Of a DNA stretch of 57,334 nucleotides, positions 15,518 through 23,813 are shown in pieces. The stretch is from SAR324 cluster bacterium (GTDB taxonomy: Bacteria; SAR324; JACQKK01). A model generated the notes under the pieces. That model saw nothing but the letters and a program-made list of their open reading frames with translations, made no database searches and had not been told where the DNA came from. Every line of letters begins with the position of its first letter. The stretch's first letter is position 1. The DNA lies in contig JACZRV010000009.1 in NCBI GenBank assembly GCA_022574555.1, positions 1 to 57,334 on the forward strand. Reading direction: 5' to 3'. Position numbers and translations under genes: made by a program.

Positions 15518-18235
15518 ATGAAGACCCTGTATGCCGTGGATACCATGGCGGTACTCTACCGCTCGTACTTCGCCATGATCCGCAATCCGCTGATCAATTC
15601 CCGCGGCGTCAACGTAAGCGGACTCCACGGCCTGGTATGGACCCTGATGACGATCATCGAGCGGGAAGCGCCCGATTATCTGGCCGTCGTATCGGATGGT
15701 CCGCAGCCCACTTTCCGCCACGAGAAGTATCCCGAATACAAGGCGACCCGGGAAAAGATGCCCGAAGAACTGGTGAGCCAGCTGCCCTATATTCCCCGGC
15801 TGGTGGAAGCCCTGGGGCTGCCCTATCTGATCATCCCCGGCTACGAGGCCGACGATATCATCGGTACCCTGGTCGCCATGGCCGAAGCCGAGGGGCTCAT
15901 GTCCTATATGGTGACGGGCGACAAGGATTTCATGCAGCTCATCAGCGACCATGCCTTCATGTACTCGATGAAAGGCGAGCAGATAAATCTGGTCGACCAG
16001 GCGGGTGTGGCGGACAAGTTCGGGTGCGCACCCGATGGGGTCATCGAAGTTCTGGCGCTGATGGGGGATGCCTCCGACAACGTGCCCGGCGTCCGCGGTG
16101 TGGGCCAAAAGACCGCCACCAAGCTGGTGCAGCAATTCGGCACCCTGGAAAAACTTTATGACCATCTGGACGACGTGAAGGGTGTCAAGCTGAAGGAGAA
16201 TCTGGTCACCCACAAGGAGATGGCGTTTCTCTCGCGCGATCTGGTGACCATACGCCGAGACGTTCCCCTGGGTGTGGGGCTGCCGGATCTGGCGGTGCAC
16301 CCCGCACCACTCGCGGAAAACGAAGCCTTCATCAGCATGCTGACGGAACTGGAGTTCCAGGGCTTCCGCGACCGGATTCTCAAGGCGAAGGGTGAAACCG
16401 CTGAGGAAGAGGTCTCTCAAGCCGAATATCACACGGTGGATACCCTGGAGGCGGTGCGCGGGCTGGTGCCGCGCCTGCGAGATGCGGAGATGCTGGTATT
16501 CGATACGGAAACCACGGGATTGAGCACGACCGAGGATCGGGTGGTGGGCATCTCGTTTGCCGTTCAGGCCGGGGAAGCCTTTTATATCCCGCTCAATGCC
16601 CCGGCTTTCGAGGGCCGGCGCGAGGAGGTGCTGGACCTTTTGCGGCCGGTGCTGGAATCCGAATCGCCGCCCAAGGCCGGGCACAACATGAAGTACGATA
16701 TCCATATGATGGCGCAGGAGGGCATCGACGTGCTCGGCGCGGCCCACGACACCATGATCGCCTCCCATCTGACCGAACCCGCGGAACGAAGGCACAATCT
16801 GGACAGTGTGGCCCTGCGGCGGCTGGGCGTGACGAAAATCCCCACGGAATCGCTTATCGGCAAGGGCAAGAACGAGATCACGATGGACCAGGTGCCGATC
16901 GAAACAGTGAGCAGATACGCCTGCGAGGATGCCGAGGTCACCTTCCGGCTATTTCAGATATTTACGCCCCAGCTCGAAGCCATGAATGAGATGAATGTTT
17001 TCCGCGATCTGGAAATGCCCCTGGTGCCGGTACTGGTGCGCATGGAACGGGCCGGCATCCGGTTCGACGAGCAGGGAGCCGCCAGCTTGTCCCAGGACAT
17101 GGAGCGCCGGCTGGAGGGCTTGCGCGAGGAGATTTACGACCATGCGGGAGAGCGGGACTTCAACATCAATTCGATAATCGACCTCCAGCGTGTGCTTTAC
17201 GAGTCCCTGAAGCTGCACGAAATCTTGGGTGTGCGCCCGAAAAAGATTAAAACCGGGAACGGATTTTCCACCGATGAGGATACCCTGGTGAAAATGCGGG
17301 CCCACCCCCTGCCCAATAGCCTCTTGCAATACCGGGAGCTCACCAAATTGAAAAATACCTACGTCGACCAATTACCGACGTTCATCAGCGCCACGACGGG
17401 CAGGATCCACTCCAATTTCCGCCAGACCGTTGCCGCAACCGGGCGCCTGGCTTCGGATCACCCCAATCTGCAAAATATTCCCATCCGCAGCGAGGATGGG
17501 CGCAAGGTACGCGCATTGTTCGTTGCTACCGACGCGGATCATATCCTTCTTTCCGCGGATTACAGCCAGATTGAATTGAGAGTGGTGGCCGATTATTCGG
17601 GCGACCCCACGTTTTTGCAGGCGTTCCGCAACGGCCAGGATATCCATGCCCTCACCGCAGCGGCCATCTTCGGCGTGGCGCCGGATCAGGTGCACCGCGA
17701 CATGCGCGCGGTGGCCAAGGAGGTCAATTTCGGCTTGATTTACCGCATGGGGCCGGACCGCTTGGCGCTCGTGACCAACCGCAACAGAAACGAGGCGCGG
17801 GAGTTCATCCAGCGCTTCTTTGAAAAATATTCTGCCGTCCGGGATCTGCAAGAGGATTTGATGGCCCGAGCCCGCAAGGAAGGTTATGCGCTGACACGAC
17901 TCGGGCGGCGCAGGTATCTGCCCGACATCAACAGCCCCAATTCCCTGGCCGGCCGTGCTGCGGAAGGGATGGCCGTCAATACGCCCATCCAGGGAACCGC
18001 GGCGGAGATCATCAAATTGGCCATGATCGAAGTCGATCGCCGGCTGCGTCTGGAAGGGTTCCGCTCACGGATGGTGCTATCCATCCACGACGAGCTGCTT
18101 TTCGATGCCCACCGCAGCGAACTCGAAACCTTGAAACAGATGGTGACCCAAGTGATGGAGCAGGCCATGGAACTCAAGGTGCCGATGAAGGTCGGTTTGG
18201 GTGAAGGGGAAAACTGGCTGTTGGCCACACATTGA
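15518..18235 (+). CDS. polA: DNA polymerase I
   Basis: A 905-residue full-length Pol I. Residues 1-290 form the 5' nuclease (DTMAVLYRSYFAM; YEADDIIGTL; GDASDNVPGVRGVGQKTA). Residues about 310-510 form a 3'-5' exonuclease that looks active (FDTETTGLS, HNMKYDIHM, YACEDAEVTFRLF). Residues 510-905 form the polymerase (RQTVAATGRLASDHPNLQNIP; DYSQIELRVVADYS; EVNFGLIYRMGPDRLA; SIHDELLFD). It fills gaps and removes RNA primers. It has its own upstream region of about 120 bases and no operon partner. Confidence 0.99.
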   Translation: MKTLYAVDTMAVLYRSYFAMIRNPLINSRGVNVSGLHGLVWTLMTIIEREAPDYLAVVSDGPQPTFRHEKYPEYKATREKMPEELVSQLPYIPRLVEALGLPYLIIPGYEADDIIGTLVAMAEAEGLMSYMVTGDKDFMQLISDHAFMYSMKGEQINLVDQAGVADKFGCAPDGVIEVLALMGDASDNVPGVRGVGQKTATKLVQQFGTLEKLYDHLDDVKGVKLKENLVTHKEMAFLSRDLVTIRRDVPLGVGLPDLAVHPAPLAENEAFISMLTELEFQGFRDRILKAKGETAEEEVSQAEYHTVDTLEAVRGLVPRLRDAEMLVFDTETTGLSTTEDRVVGISFAVQAGEAFYIPLNAPAFEGRREEVLDLLRPVLESESPPKAGHNMKYDIHMMAQEGIDVLGAAHDTMIASHLTEPAERRHNLDSVALRRLGVTKIPTESLIGKGKNEITMDQVPIETVSRYACEDAEVTFRLFQIFTPQLEAMNEMNVFRDLEMPLVPVLVRMERAGIRFDEQGAASLSQDMERRLEGLREEIYDHAGERDFNINSIIDLQRVLYESLKLHEILGVRPKKIKTGNGFSTDEDTLVKMRAHPLPNSLLQYRELTKLKNTYVDQLPTFISATTGRIHSNFRQTVAATGRLASDHPNLQNIPIRSEDGRKVRALFVATDADHILLSADYSQIELRVVADYSGDPTFLQAFRNGQDIHALTAAAIFGVAPDQVHRDMRAVAKEVNFGLIYRMGPDRLALVTNRNRNEAREFIQRFFEKYSAVRDLQEDLMARARKEGYALTRLGRRRYLPDINSPNSLAGRAAEGMAVNTPIQGTAAEIIKLAMIEVDRRLRLEGFRSRMVLSIHDELLFDAHRSELETLKQMVTQVMEQAMELKVPMKVGLGEGENWLLATH

Positions 18236-18290
18236 ACTGGCGCACGGGCTGCTTTCGCCGGCGAGCCACAATGAATGTGGAGAAATTTCC

Positions 18291-18325
18291 CCAATCATTG
18301 TCTTGACGGCGCCAATGATTGGCGC
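18291..18325. promoter_or_regulatory. overlapping inverted repeats upstream of the cupin gene
   Basis: CCAATCATTG (18291-18300) and CAATGATTGG (18313-18322) form a ten-base inverted repeat, and the right half lies within a 17-base palindrome GCGCCAATGATTGGCGC (18309-18325). A TTGACG hexamer sits between the arms. This is a credible repressor site about 80 bases before the cupin start, or a hairpin after polA. The -10 region is weak. Confidence 0.45.
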
Positions 18326-18403
18326 AATGCTGATCGCCCCGGACATTAGCTCATTTGAACACGTCCGAAGGGTTCAGATCCGGTTTCAAACCATCTTGGA
18401 TCG

Positions 18404-18730
18404 ATGAAAAATTACGTTCTGCACGAGCTGATACGATACCAACCCGAGAAAATGGCTAAGGTTGACGTCGTATCCAGTAATCATTTGATTTGCGGTTTGA
18501 ATTGCTTTGAGCCAGGGCAATCGCAAAAGGTGCACGCCCATGCGGGTGCCGACAAACTTTACTATGTGGTGGAAGGCCGGGGCGATTTCACCGTGGGCGG
18601 AGAGTCACGCACCCTTGGTAAAGGCGAACTGTTATATGTGCCCGAAGATGTGGAACATGGCGTCACCAACTCTGGCTCGGGCAGGCTGGCTGTCATGATC
18701 GTCATCGCGCCGAACATACACGGTAAGTGA
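18404..18730 (+). CDS. small cupin-domain protein
   Basis: A 108-residue single-domain cupin (jelly-roll). The metal-binding pattern is visible as HAHAGADKLYYVVEGRG (His, His, then a Lys where many cupins have Glu) and later YVPEDVEHGV (His). Such proteins act as metal-dependent isomerases, oxygenases or sensors; the function here cannot be told. It is monocistronic, with a palindromic region upstream and a repeat-rich gap downstream. Confidence 0.85.
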   Translation: MKNYVLHELIRYQPEKMAKVDVVSSNHLICGLNCFEPGQSQKVHAHAGADKLYYVVEGRGDFTVGGESRTLGKGELLYVPEDVEHGVTNSGSGRLAVMIVIAPNIHGK

Positions 18731-19069
18731 GCCTCGTTGACGCCGGATGCGGGACTACGACGGGCATCGTTGGGATGGAGCAGGGGGAATCTGTGATCGG
18801 CCCTGTGATTCACCGTATCGTTTACGTTCGCAATTGTTTACGTTCGCAATCGGCTGATTTTGACGAATTTGACCGATCGTTGAACCATTCACCAGCGGCG
18901 TGAACGACTGGCCTGGAACAATTTTCTGTCCCAATCCCAAGCGTACGTTAGGCCCGGCCGCGCGATCGGCGGCAGGCCGCATTGAAAAGATAGGGTTCGA
19001 CGATGAATCGCGTGGCTTGGGCGACCTGCCCGGGAGTCACCATTAACTTACCCGCGACGCAAGGCTGGC
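18731..19069. other. 339-bp gap with tandem duplications
   Basis: No gene is seen. It holds CTGTGATCGGCC/CTGTGATTCACC in tandem near 18791, the perfect-core 16-bp duplication at 18821-18852, and a TTTGACGAA/TTTGACCGA pair just after it. The ParB-like gene's promoter must lie here, but I cannot identify a clear one. Confidence 0.5.
18821..18852. repeat. tandem duplication, 16 bp x 2
   Basis: TTTACGTTCGCAATTG followed by TTTACGTTCGCAATCG (one change) in the gap between the cupin and ParB-like genes. Confidence 0.95.
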
Positions 19070-19975
19070 ATGGCTAGGAAAAAGGTTATTCTGCGCCAAC
19101 TCCAACGGGTGCAGGTCGGCAATATCGCGGCCGATTCTCCGGAGACGGCACGGCATCAGCCGTCGGCGGTGGAGTCCATGGCTCGCACCCTCGACGATCG
19201 AGGAAACTCGCCACCGCTGCTGGTGATGAAGCCAGACGGCAAATCCCGCCATTCCCTGGTCGTCGGCTCCCTGCGGTTGGCAGCGGCACGGCATTTAGGC
19301 TGGCACGAGATCGACTGCATCGTCGTGGACCAGGAAAGCGAAACGCAGTTGGAGGTGGTCAAGCGCCTGCAGCGAAATGATTTCGATCCGTGGGAACTGG
19401 CTGACACGCTCGACTACCTGAAGCGAAAATACGGCTGGACCCAGGAACAGGTGGGGATGGCCATTGGGAAGACCCGAGATTACGTGGCCAATATCCTGGC
19501 CATTACACAAGTCGCGCCGGAGGTTCGGCACTTCATTCTCAACGAGGTTCACAGCGGCGACCTCACGGCGCGGCACCTGCGTTATGTGGCCCGATCGCCC
19601 CGCAGCGAACAGATGAGGGTCGCGGAGCGTATCCTGGAGCAAACCTTGTCCACCAAGGAACTCGAGCGCGAAAAGCAGCTGACCTCCCTAAGATCCTCGG
19701 ACTACCGATTCATCAAGGTTCGCGAAATGCGCAGGCCCGGCGCCATCAATTTTCCCCGCCTGCCCAAGGAATGGCGTCGCTACCTCCGCCAGCTCAACAC
19801 GGATCTGCGCCGCATAGACCGCCAGGAAGTGATGGAACACCGGCGCGCCGAAATTCAGATGATGGACGCCAAGCACAGGATAAAAATGGCGCGCAGCGAG
19901 GCGAACAAAAAACGGCGCGAGCTCAACAGGGAACTGCGGGTGGTCAAGAAACAGCTGTTGAGGATGGGTGAATAA
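19070..19975 (+). CDS. ParB-like nuclease/HTH domain protein
   Basis: A 301-residue ParB-superfamily protein. The ParB/Srx-like N-domain spans residues 10-95; its box C reads GSLRLAAARHLG where CTP-binding ParB has GERRxRAA, and LQRNDFDPWELAD replaces the ENxQREDL box. A central HTH follows (YGWTQEQVGMAIGKTRDYVANIL, about 123-145). The C-terminal 110 residues are highly basic and predicted helical, unlike the ParB dimerisation domain. AAGG precedes the ATG. No parA lies near, so this is probably not the chromosome-partition ParB but a paralogous DNA-binding or nucleoid factor. Confidence 0.8.
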   Translation: MARKKVILRQLQRVQVGNIAADSPETARHQPSAVESMARTLDDRGNSPPLLVMKPDGKSRHSLVVGSLRLAAARHLGWHEIDCIVVDQESETQLEVVKRLQRNDFDPWELADTLDYLKRKYGWTQEQVGMAIGKTRDYVANILAITQVAPEVRHFILNEVHSGDLTARHLRYVARSPRSEQMRVAERILEQTLSTKELEREKQLTSLRSSDYRFIKVREMRRPGAINFPRLPKEWRRYLRQLNTDLRRIDRQEVMEHRRAEIQMMDAKHRIKMARSEANKKRRELNRELRVVKKQLLRMGE

Positions 19976-20026
19976 CTGGGCGGAGCGGGGATCCAGGATT
20001 ATTCAGGGATCGGTGCCGCGGAACGG

Positions 20027-21130
20027 TCAGATCTTCCCGCGCAACGAGGGATGTACTGCGCTCACTTTGGACATGGGGCGCGTGTCGTCGCCATTGGCGT
20101 GCAAAACGCTGACCAGCTCCGCCGCGATGGAAACGGCGATCTCGGCCGGTGTCTCCGCACCCAGGCTGAGCCCGACAGGCGCGCGCACGTGCTGCAGAAC
20201 CTCACGTGAATATCCGTCGGCCTCCATCAACTGGAACACCGCCTTCACACGCCTGGCAGAGCCGATCATGCCGACGTAGGCCACCTCGTCGTTCCGCTCT
20301 ACCATCACCTTCAGGGCGTCCATATCCAGGGCATGGCCCCGAGTGACAAGCACGACATAGCTGTGCTGATCGAGGGAAATCTCGCGCACGACGTCCAGGA
20401 TGGGCCCGCAGATCACCTGCTCCGCCCGGGGGAAGCGCTCCCGATTGGCGAATAGACGACGATCGTCGATGACGACCGTGCGGAAGCCCAGAATACGGCC
20501 CACTTCCTCCAAAGGCTCAGCGATGTGGCCGGCTCCAACGATCACGAGGGTGGGCTGAGGCGTCCAACGCTCGGTGAAAACCTCATAGGCGCCGACGCTG
20601 TTGAGTTGCACCGGCTTTTTCTTCGATGGAGGGGAGAGCTCGTCGATGGGCGAAGGTTCGGGCCACAAGGACGATCCGTCGGCCCGCTGGAAGATCCACG
20701 ATCCCAAGCGATCGGGATGGGATTCCGCCTTGACCACATGATGCACCAGTACGTCGTGGGACGCGCCGGCATACTCCTTGAGCCGCCCGACCAATTCCAG
20801 CTGATCGCTGCCCGGCTGCCAGGGTTGGATGAACACGCGGAACGTCCCGCCACACACCCCTTCCGATTCCACGGCAATGTCTTCAGTCAGGTCGGCCAAT
20901 TCTTCGCGGATTTTCCCATCATGCAGGGAGAGCCTGGCCTTCTGGATCACGCCTGCTTCCCCGCAACCGCCCCCGATGGTACCGTAGAGCCCGCCATCGG
21001 ACTTGACCAGCATGACCGATCCGGCTTTGCGGGGCGTGCTGCCTTTGGTTTGAATTACCGTGGCCTGGGCCACGGCCCGGCCCTTTCGCAATTCGTCTTC
21101 GATTACCTGGTATAGTTCTTTGTGGGACAT
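20027..21130 (-). CDS. XdhC/CoxI family molybdenum-enzyme maturation protein
   Basis: A 367-residue protein with both halves of the family: an N-terminal XdhC_CoxI domain with GGGCGEAGV (Cys implicated in molybdenum-cofactor handling in the family) and VCGGTFRVF, and a C-terminal Rossmann domain starting TLVIVGAGHIAEPL. XdhC binds Mo cofactor, promotes its sulfuration and inserts it into xanthine dehydrogenase or CO dehydrogenase type enzymes. No molybdenum hydroxylase gene is present in the window, so its client is elsewhere. The ATG at 21130 is preferred over one five codons upstream because it begins the conserved helix. Confidence 0.9.
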   Translation of the reverse strand: MSHKELYQVIEDELRKGRAVAQATVIQTKGSTPRKAGSVMLVKSDGGLYGTIGGGCGEAGVIQKARLSLHDGKIREELADLTEDIAVESEGVCGGTFRVFIQPWQPGSDQLELVGRLKEYAGASHDVLVHHVVKAESHPDRLGSWIFQRADGSSLWPEPSPIDELSPPSKKKPVQLNSVGAYEVFTERWTPQPTLVIVGAGHIAEPLEEVGRILGFRTVVIDDRRLFANRERFPRAEQVICGPILDVVREISLDQHSYVVLVTRGHALDMDALKVMVERNDEVAYVGMIGSARRVKAVFQLMEADGYSREVLQHVRAPVGLSLGAETPAEIAVSIAAELVSVLHANGDDTRPMSKVSAVHPSLRGKI

Positions 21131-21231
21131 CGCTGGGCGTATCAATGCGGCGAGAAATAGAATCTGGCGGTGCGGAGATTGCCGTCGGTGCGCAAGCTCA
21201 TCGGCTACACCGGGCCACGTTTAGGGTTGTC

Positions 21232-21273
21232 CATAGTCAATCAGGCATAGTCTATCAGCCATAGTCTATCAGA
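21232..21273. repeat. tandem repeat, 14 bp x 3
   Basis: CATAGTCAATCAGG, CATAGTCTATCAGC, CATAGTCTATCAGA in a row, in the divergent gap between the XdhC and LpxH-like genes. Confidence 0.95.
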
Positions 21274-21319
21274 GCGTTTGGGCGGACACAACGGCACGGG
21301 TATCGAGACCACGCGGGCC

Positions 21320-21349
21320 GCGTGTGTGAAAAGCGCGTGTGTGAAAAGG
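21320..21349. repeat. tandem duplication, 15 bp x 2
   Basis: GCGTGTGTGAAAAGC and GCGTGTGTGAAAAGG, 50 bases after the 14-bp array in the same gap. The two sequences are unrelated. Confidence 0.95.
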
Positions 21350-21421
21350 ATGACACCGGCCGGCGAGTTTCCCGGACATTCTCCAGGACATAACCCATAG
21401 CCCCGAGAAAATCCGTCCCAG

Positions 21422-22219
21422 ATGCAATCCTGGATGCCAGATTGGCAGGCGCTACGCGCTGCGGCGCCCGTGATCGAGGCGGGCACCGGTGGCGGGTACG
21501 TTTATTTCATCACCGATGCGCATCTGGGAGATGCCCAATCTCCCCCAGAGCCGTTCCTGAAGATGCTGGCTCAGTTGCCGGATGCCGAAACAGTCGTCTT
21601 CATGGGCGACCTGTTCAAAGTTTGGCTGGCCTTGCCCAAATTCCGGACGGCGGCGGTGCACGAGGTTTTGGCCGGTTTCCAGGGTCTTCGTGAAGCCGGA
21701 GCAAAAATACTGTTCGTCATGGGCAACCGAGAATTCCTGCTGCCCAGGGACCCGGAATCAGCAGCAGGGCGGGCCCTTCCCTTCGATCACGTCATTCCCG
21801 GCATGTGCATCCTGCATTGGGCCGGGCACCGCTATGGCCTCACCCATGGCGATATCATCAATCGCCGCGACCGCTCCTATCTCCGCTGGCGGCGGCTTTC
21901 GCGACGCAAGTCCGTCGAGCTGGCGTTCCGGGCGATGCCCGGCGTCTTGGCGCGCTGGATCGCGTACAAACTTGAGGCCGCCTTAGCCAAGCGTAATCTG
22001 GAATTCAAGATCGCCCTGCCTCAGGACGAGCTTGAGGCGTTCGCCGAGGCCATGGCTGCGGACCTGGACGGATTCCTGGTCGGCCATTTTCACCGGGACC
22101 AATCGTTCGGCGGCGGGGGGCGGCGTGAGTTTCTGCGCATCGTGCCCGATTGGATGTCCCGCAAAACCGTGCTCCGGATGGATGATTCGGGCCGGCTCAA
22201 GGCGTTGCACTTCGACTGA
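21422..22219 (+). CDS. LpxH-like metallophosphoesterase
   Basis: A 265-residue calcineurin-like phosphoesterase resembling UDP-2,3-diacylglucosamine hydrolase, the lipid A step that releases UMP. Metal-binding motifs in order: DAHLGD, GDLFKVW, GNREF (GNRD in classical LpxH), LTHGD and GHFH. The middle has the Arg-rich LpxH insertion (DRSYLRWRRLSRRK) and two amphipathic helices suited to the membrane surface. The ATG at 21422 is the first of several possible starts. No lpx genes are adjacent. It could be LpxH or a related LpxG-type enzyme. Confidence 0.85.
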   Translation: MQSWMPDWQALRAAAPVIEAGTGGGYVYFITDAHLGDAQSPPEPFLKMLAQLPDAETVVFMGDLFKVWLALPKFRTAAVHEVLAGFQGLREAGAKILFVMGNREFLLPRDPESAAGRALPFDHVIPGMCILHWAGHRYGLTHGDIINRRDRSYLRWRRLSRRKSVELAFRAMPGVLARWIAYKLEAALAKRNLEFKIALPQDELEAFAEAMAADLDGFLVGHFHRDQSFGGGGRREFLRIVPDWMSRKTVLRMDDSGRLKALHFD

Positions 22220-22235
22220 TTTCCGGCGGTCATTC

Positions 22236-22277
22236 CCGGACTCCGTGGCCCGGACTCCGTGGCCTGGACTCCGGGCA
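22236..22277. repeat. tandem repeat, 14 bp x 3
   Basis: CCGGACTCCGTGGC twice exactly, then CTGGACTCCGGGCA. It fills most of the gap between the converging LpxH-like and DnaJ-domain genes. Confidence 0.95.
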
Positions 22278-22281
22278 GGGG

Positions 22282-23088
22282 TCAATCCTTATTTTTCGAG
22301 CGTTCCTTGAGACGGCTTAGTTCCTCCTCTACCGGGGAACGGCCGCGAGTGGTGCGCTTTCGCGCCCGCATCCCAGCCCGCACACGTCGTTTGATGTCCG
22401 CCAACTCCTGCTCCACCGCTTTGCCGGTGGCCCTTCGCGGGGCCGGCCTGTCTCTTCGCGGGGCGGGCTTGGCCCTTCGCGACGTGGGCCCATGTGCACC
22501 ATCGGCGCCTTGGCGGGGCCGGGTGCTGGGGCCGCCGGCGGTTTCGCCACCGGATGAAGTCCCCGCGGGATTTTGTCCGGTTCGTTCAGCGGTGAGCCAG
22601 CTGTCGAAGACCCGCTCGAAACTCTTCATGGCCCATTGCAGCAGCTCCTCGAAGATCAGCTCGATAGGCAGCTTGAGATCGAGGCCGAATCTACCGAGCA
22701 AATCCTCCACGTCGTGTATCAGGTCGTCAAGCGTGACCGATTCCGCCGCTTCCTGCTGTTCGCCGTCCTTGGGCGGTGGGCGGGCGCCGGGGCGCGTAGG
22801 GGACGATGCCGCTCCATTCCGCGGCCGCCCCTGGCCGGCAGAGTCCTGGACAGGGTGCTGTTTGCGGTCGTACTCCGCGCGCGTTTTCGGGTCGATCAAC
22901 GTCTCATAGGCTTGCGCAAGCTGGATGAAGCGCGTCTGCGCCTGATCTTTTTCCACGCCTTTGAGATGCGGCTGCGTATCGGGGTGAAAGCGCTTGGCCT
23001 GATGCCGAAACGCGGCGCGAATGGCTGCGGGCGCCGCCGCGGCATCGATGCCCAACAGGTTGTAATAGTCAGTCATCTCCAGTACCAT
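22282..23088 (-). CDS. J-domain protein (DnaJ-like co-chaperone)
   Basis: A 268-residue protein with an N-terminal J domain (MTDYYNLLGID; the HPD triad in RHQAKRFHPDTQPH at about residue 36). It should stimulate an Hsp70. There is no Gly/Phe or zinc region, so it is a class III J protein. The middle holds an acidic helical segment (TLDDLIHDVEDLLGRFGLDL). The C-terminus is Pro/Arg/Ala-rich with degenerate RR-x-PAPRR repeats, then a basic helix. The first ATG is kept because the second (23076) has no spaced Shine-Dalgarno. The client is unknown. Confidence 0.85.
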   Translation of the reverse strand: MVLEMTDYYNLLGIDAAAAPAAIRAAFRHQAKRFHPDTQPHLKGVEKDQAQTRFIQLAQAYETLIDPKTRAEYDRKQHPVQDSAGQGRPRNGAASSPTRPGARPPPKDGEQQEAAESVTLDDLIHDVEDLLGRFGLDLKLPIELIFEELLQWAMKSFERVFDSWLTAERTGQNPAGTSSGGETAGGPSTRPRQGADGAHGPTSRRAKPAPRRDRPAPRRATGKAVEQELADIKRRVRAGMRARKRTTRGRSPVEEELSRLKERSKNKD

Positions 23089-23204
23089 GCGACAGTTTTC
23101 CCGCCATTGGGCAAGGATGCCACCTCAGTCGCTCCCGGGCGCTGTCAGCCGATTTAAAAACGCCTGCCGCACAGGGTCGACCGATTCCCGTAAGGACGAC
23201 AGGG

Positions 23205-23813
23205 ATGTTTCGAACATTATACTTCGACTTGGAAACAAAGTACTCCGCCGACGATGTGGGAGGCTGGGGGCACATCATGGACATGGGGATGGCCGTGGGC
23301 GTGATCTGGGACGCCGCTGACGGCCGGTTCCATGTCTACCTCGAACATCAGGTACCCGCGTTGATCGACCATCTGCGCCAGGGAGACCTGACGGTGGGTT
23401 TCAATCAGATCAGTTTCGACCTGAATGTGCTGGCCGGCAGCCGGATCCGGGAGCAGGAACGCGAACAGCTATACCTGGAATTGGTCTCGCTGAACCACTT
23501 CGACATGCTCGTAGAGCTGAAGAAAATCCTCGGCCACCGATTGAAGCTCGATGCCATCGCCCGCCCCACCCTGCAGCACGGTAAGTCCGCCGACGGCCTG
23601 CAGTCCCTCCAGTGGTACAAGGACGGCCGCATCGATCTGGTCATCGATTACTGCAAGCAAGACGTTGCGGTGACCCGTCAGGTGCACGAGTACGCATTGA
23701 ACAATGGTAAACTATTCTACGAGAGCCGTTCCGGAGTGAAAACGGTTGACTTGAACTGGAACCTGAATCCCCCCGCGCCCGCGCCTGCCGAGCAGATGTC
23801 ACTGTTCGATTAA
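23205..23813 (+). CDS. RNase H-fold (DEDD-like) exonuclease
   Basis: A 202-residue protein with the DnaQ/YprB-like exonuclease pattern: motif I YFDLETK (Asp, Glu), motif II GFNQISFDLNVL (Asp), and motif III YCKQDVAVTRQVH (Asp followed by T and H). An AGGACGACAGGG stretch precedes the ATG. It may be a 3'-5' exonuclease for structured RNA or DNA ends. Its final codons overlap by four bases the stop codon of the phosphodiesterase gene on the other strand. Confidence 0.82.
   Translation: MFRTLYFDLETKYSADDVGGWGHIMDMGMAVGVIWDAADGRFHVYLEHQVPALIDHLRQGDLTVGFNQISFDLNVLAGSRIREQEREQLYLELVSLNHFDMLVELKKILGHRLKLDAIARPTLQHGKSADGLQSLQWYKDGRIDLVIDYCKQDVAVTRQVHEYALNNGKLFYESRSGVKTVDLNWNLNPPAPAPAEQMSLFD

Noticed and set aside
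15395..16795. Minus-strand frame of 466 codons
   Set aside because: Antisense to polA; shadow frame without motifs.
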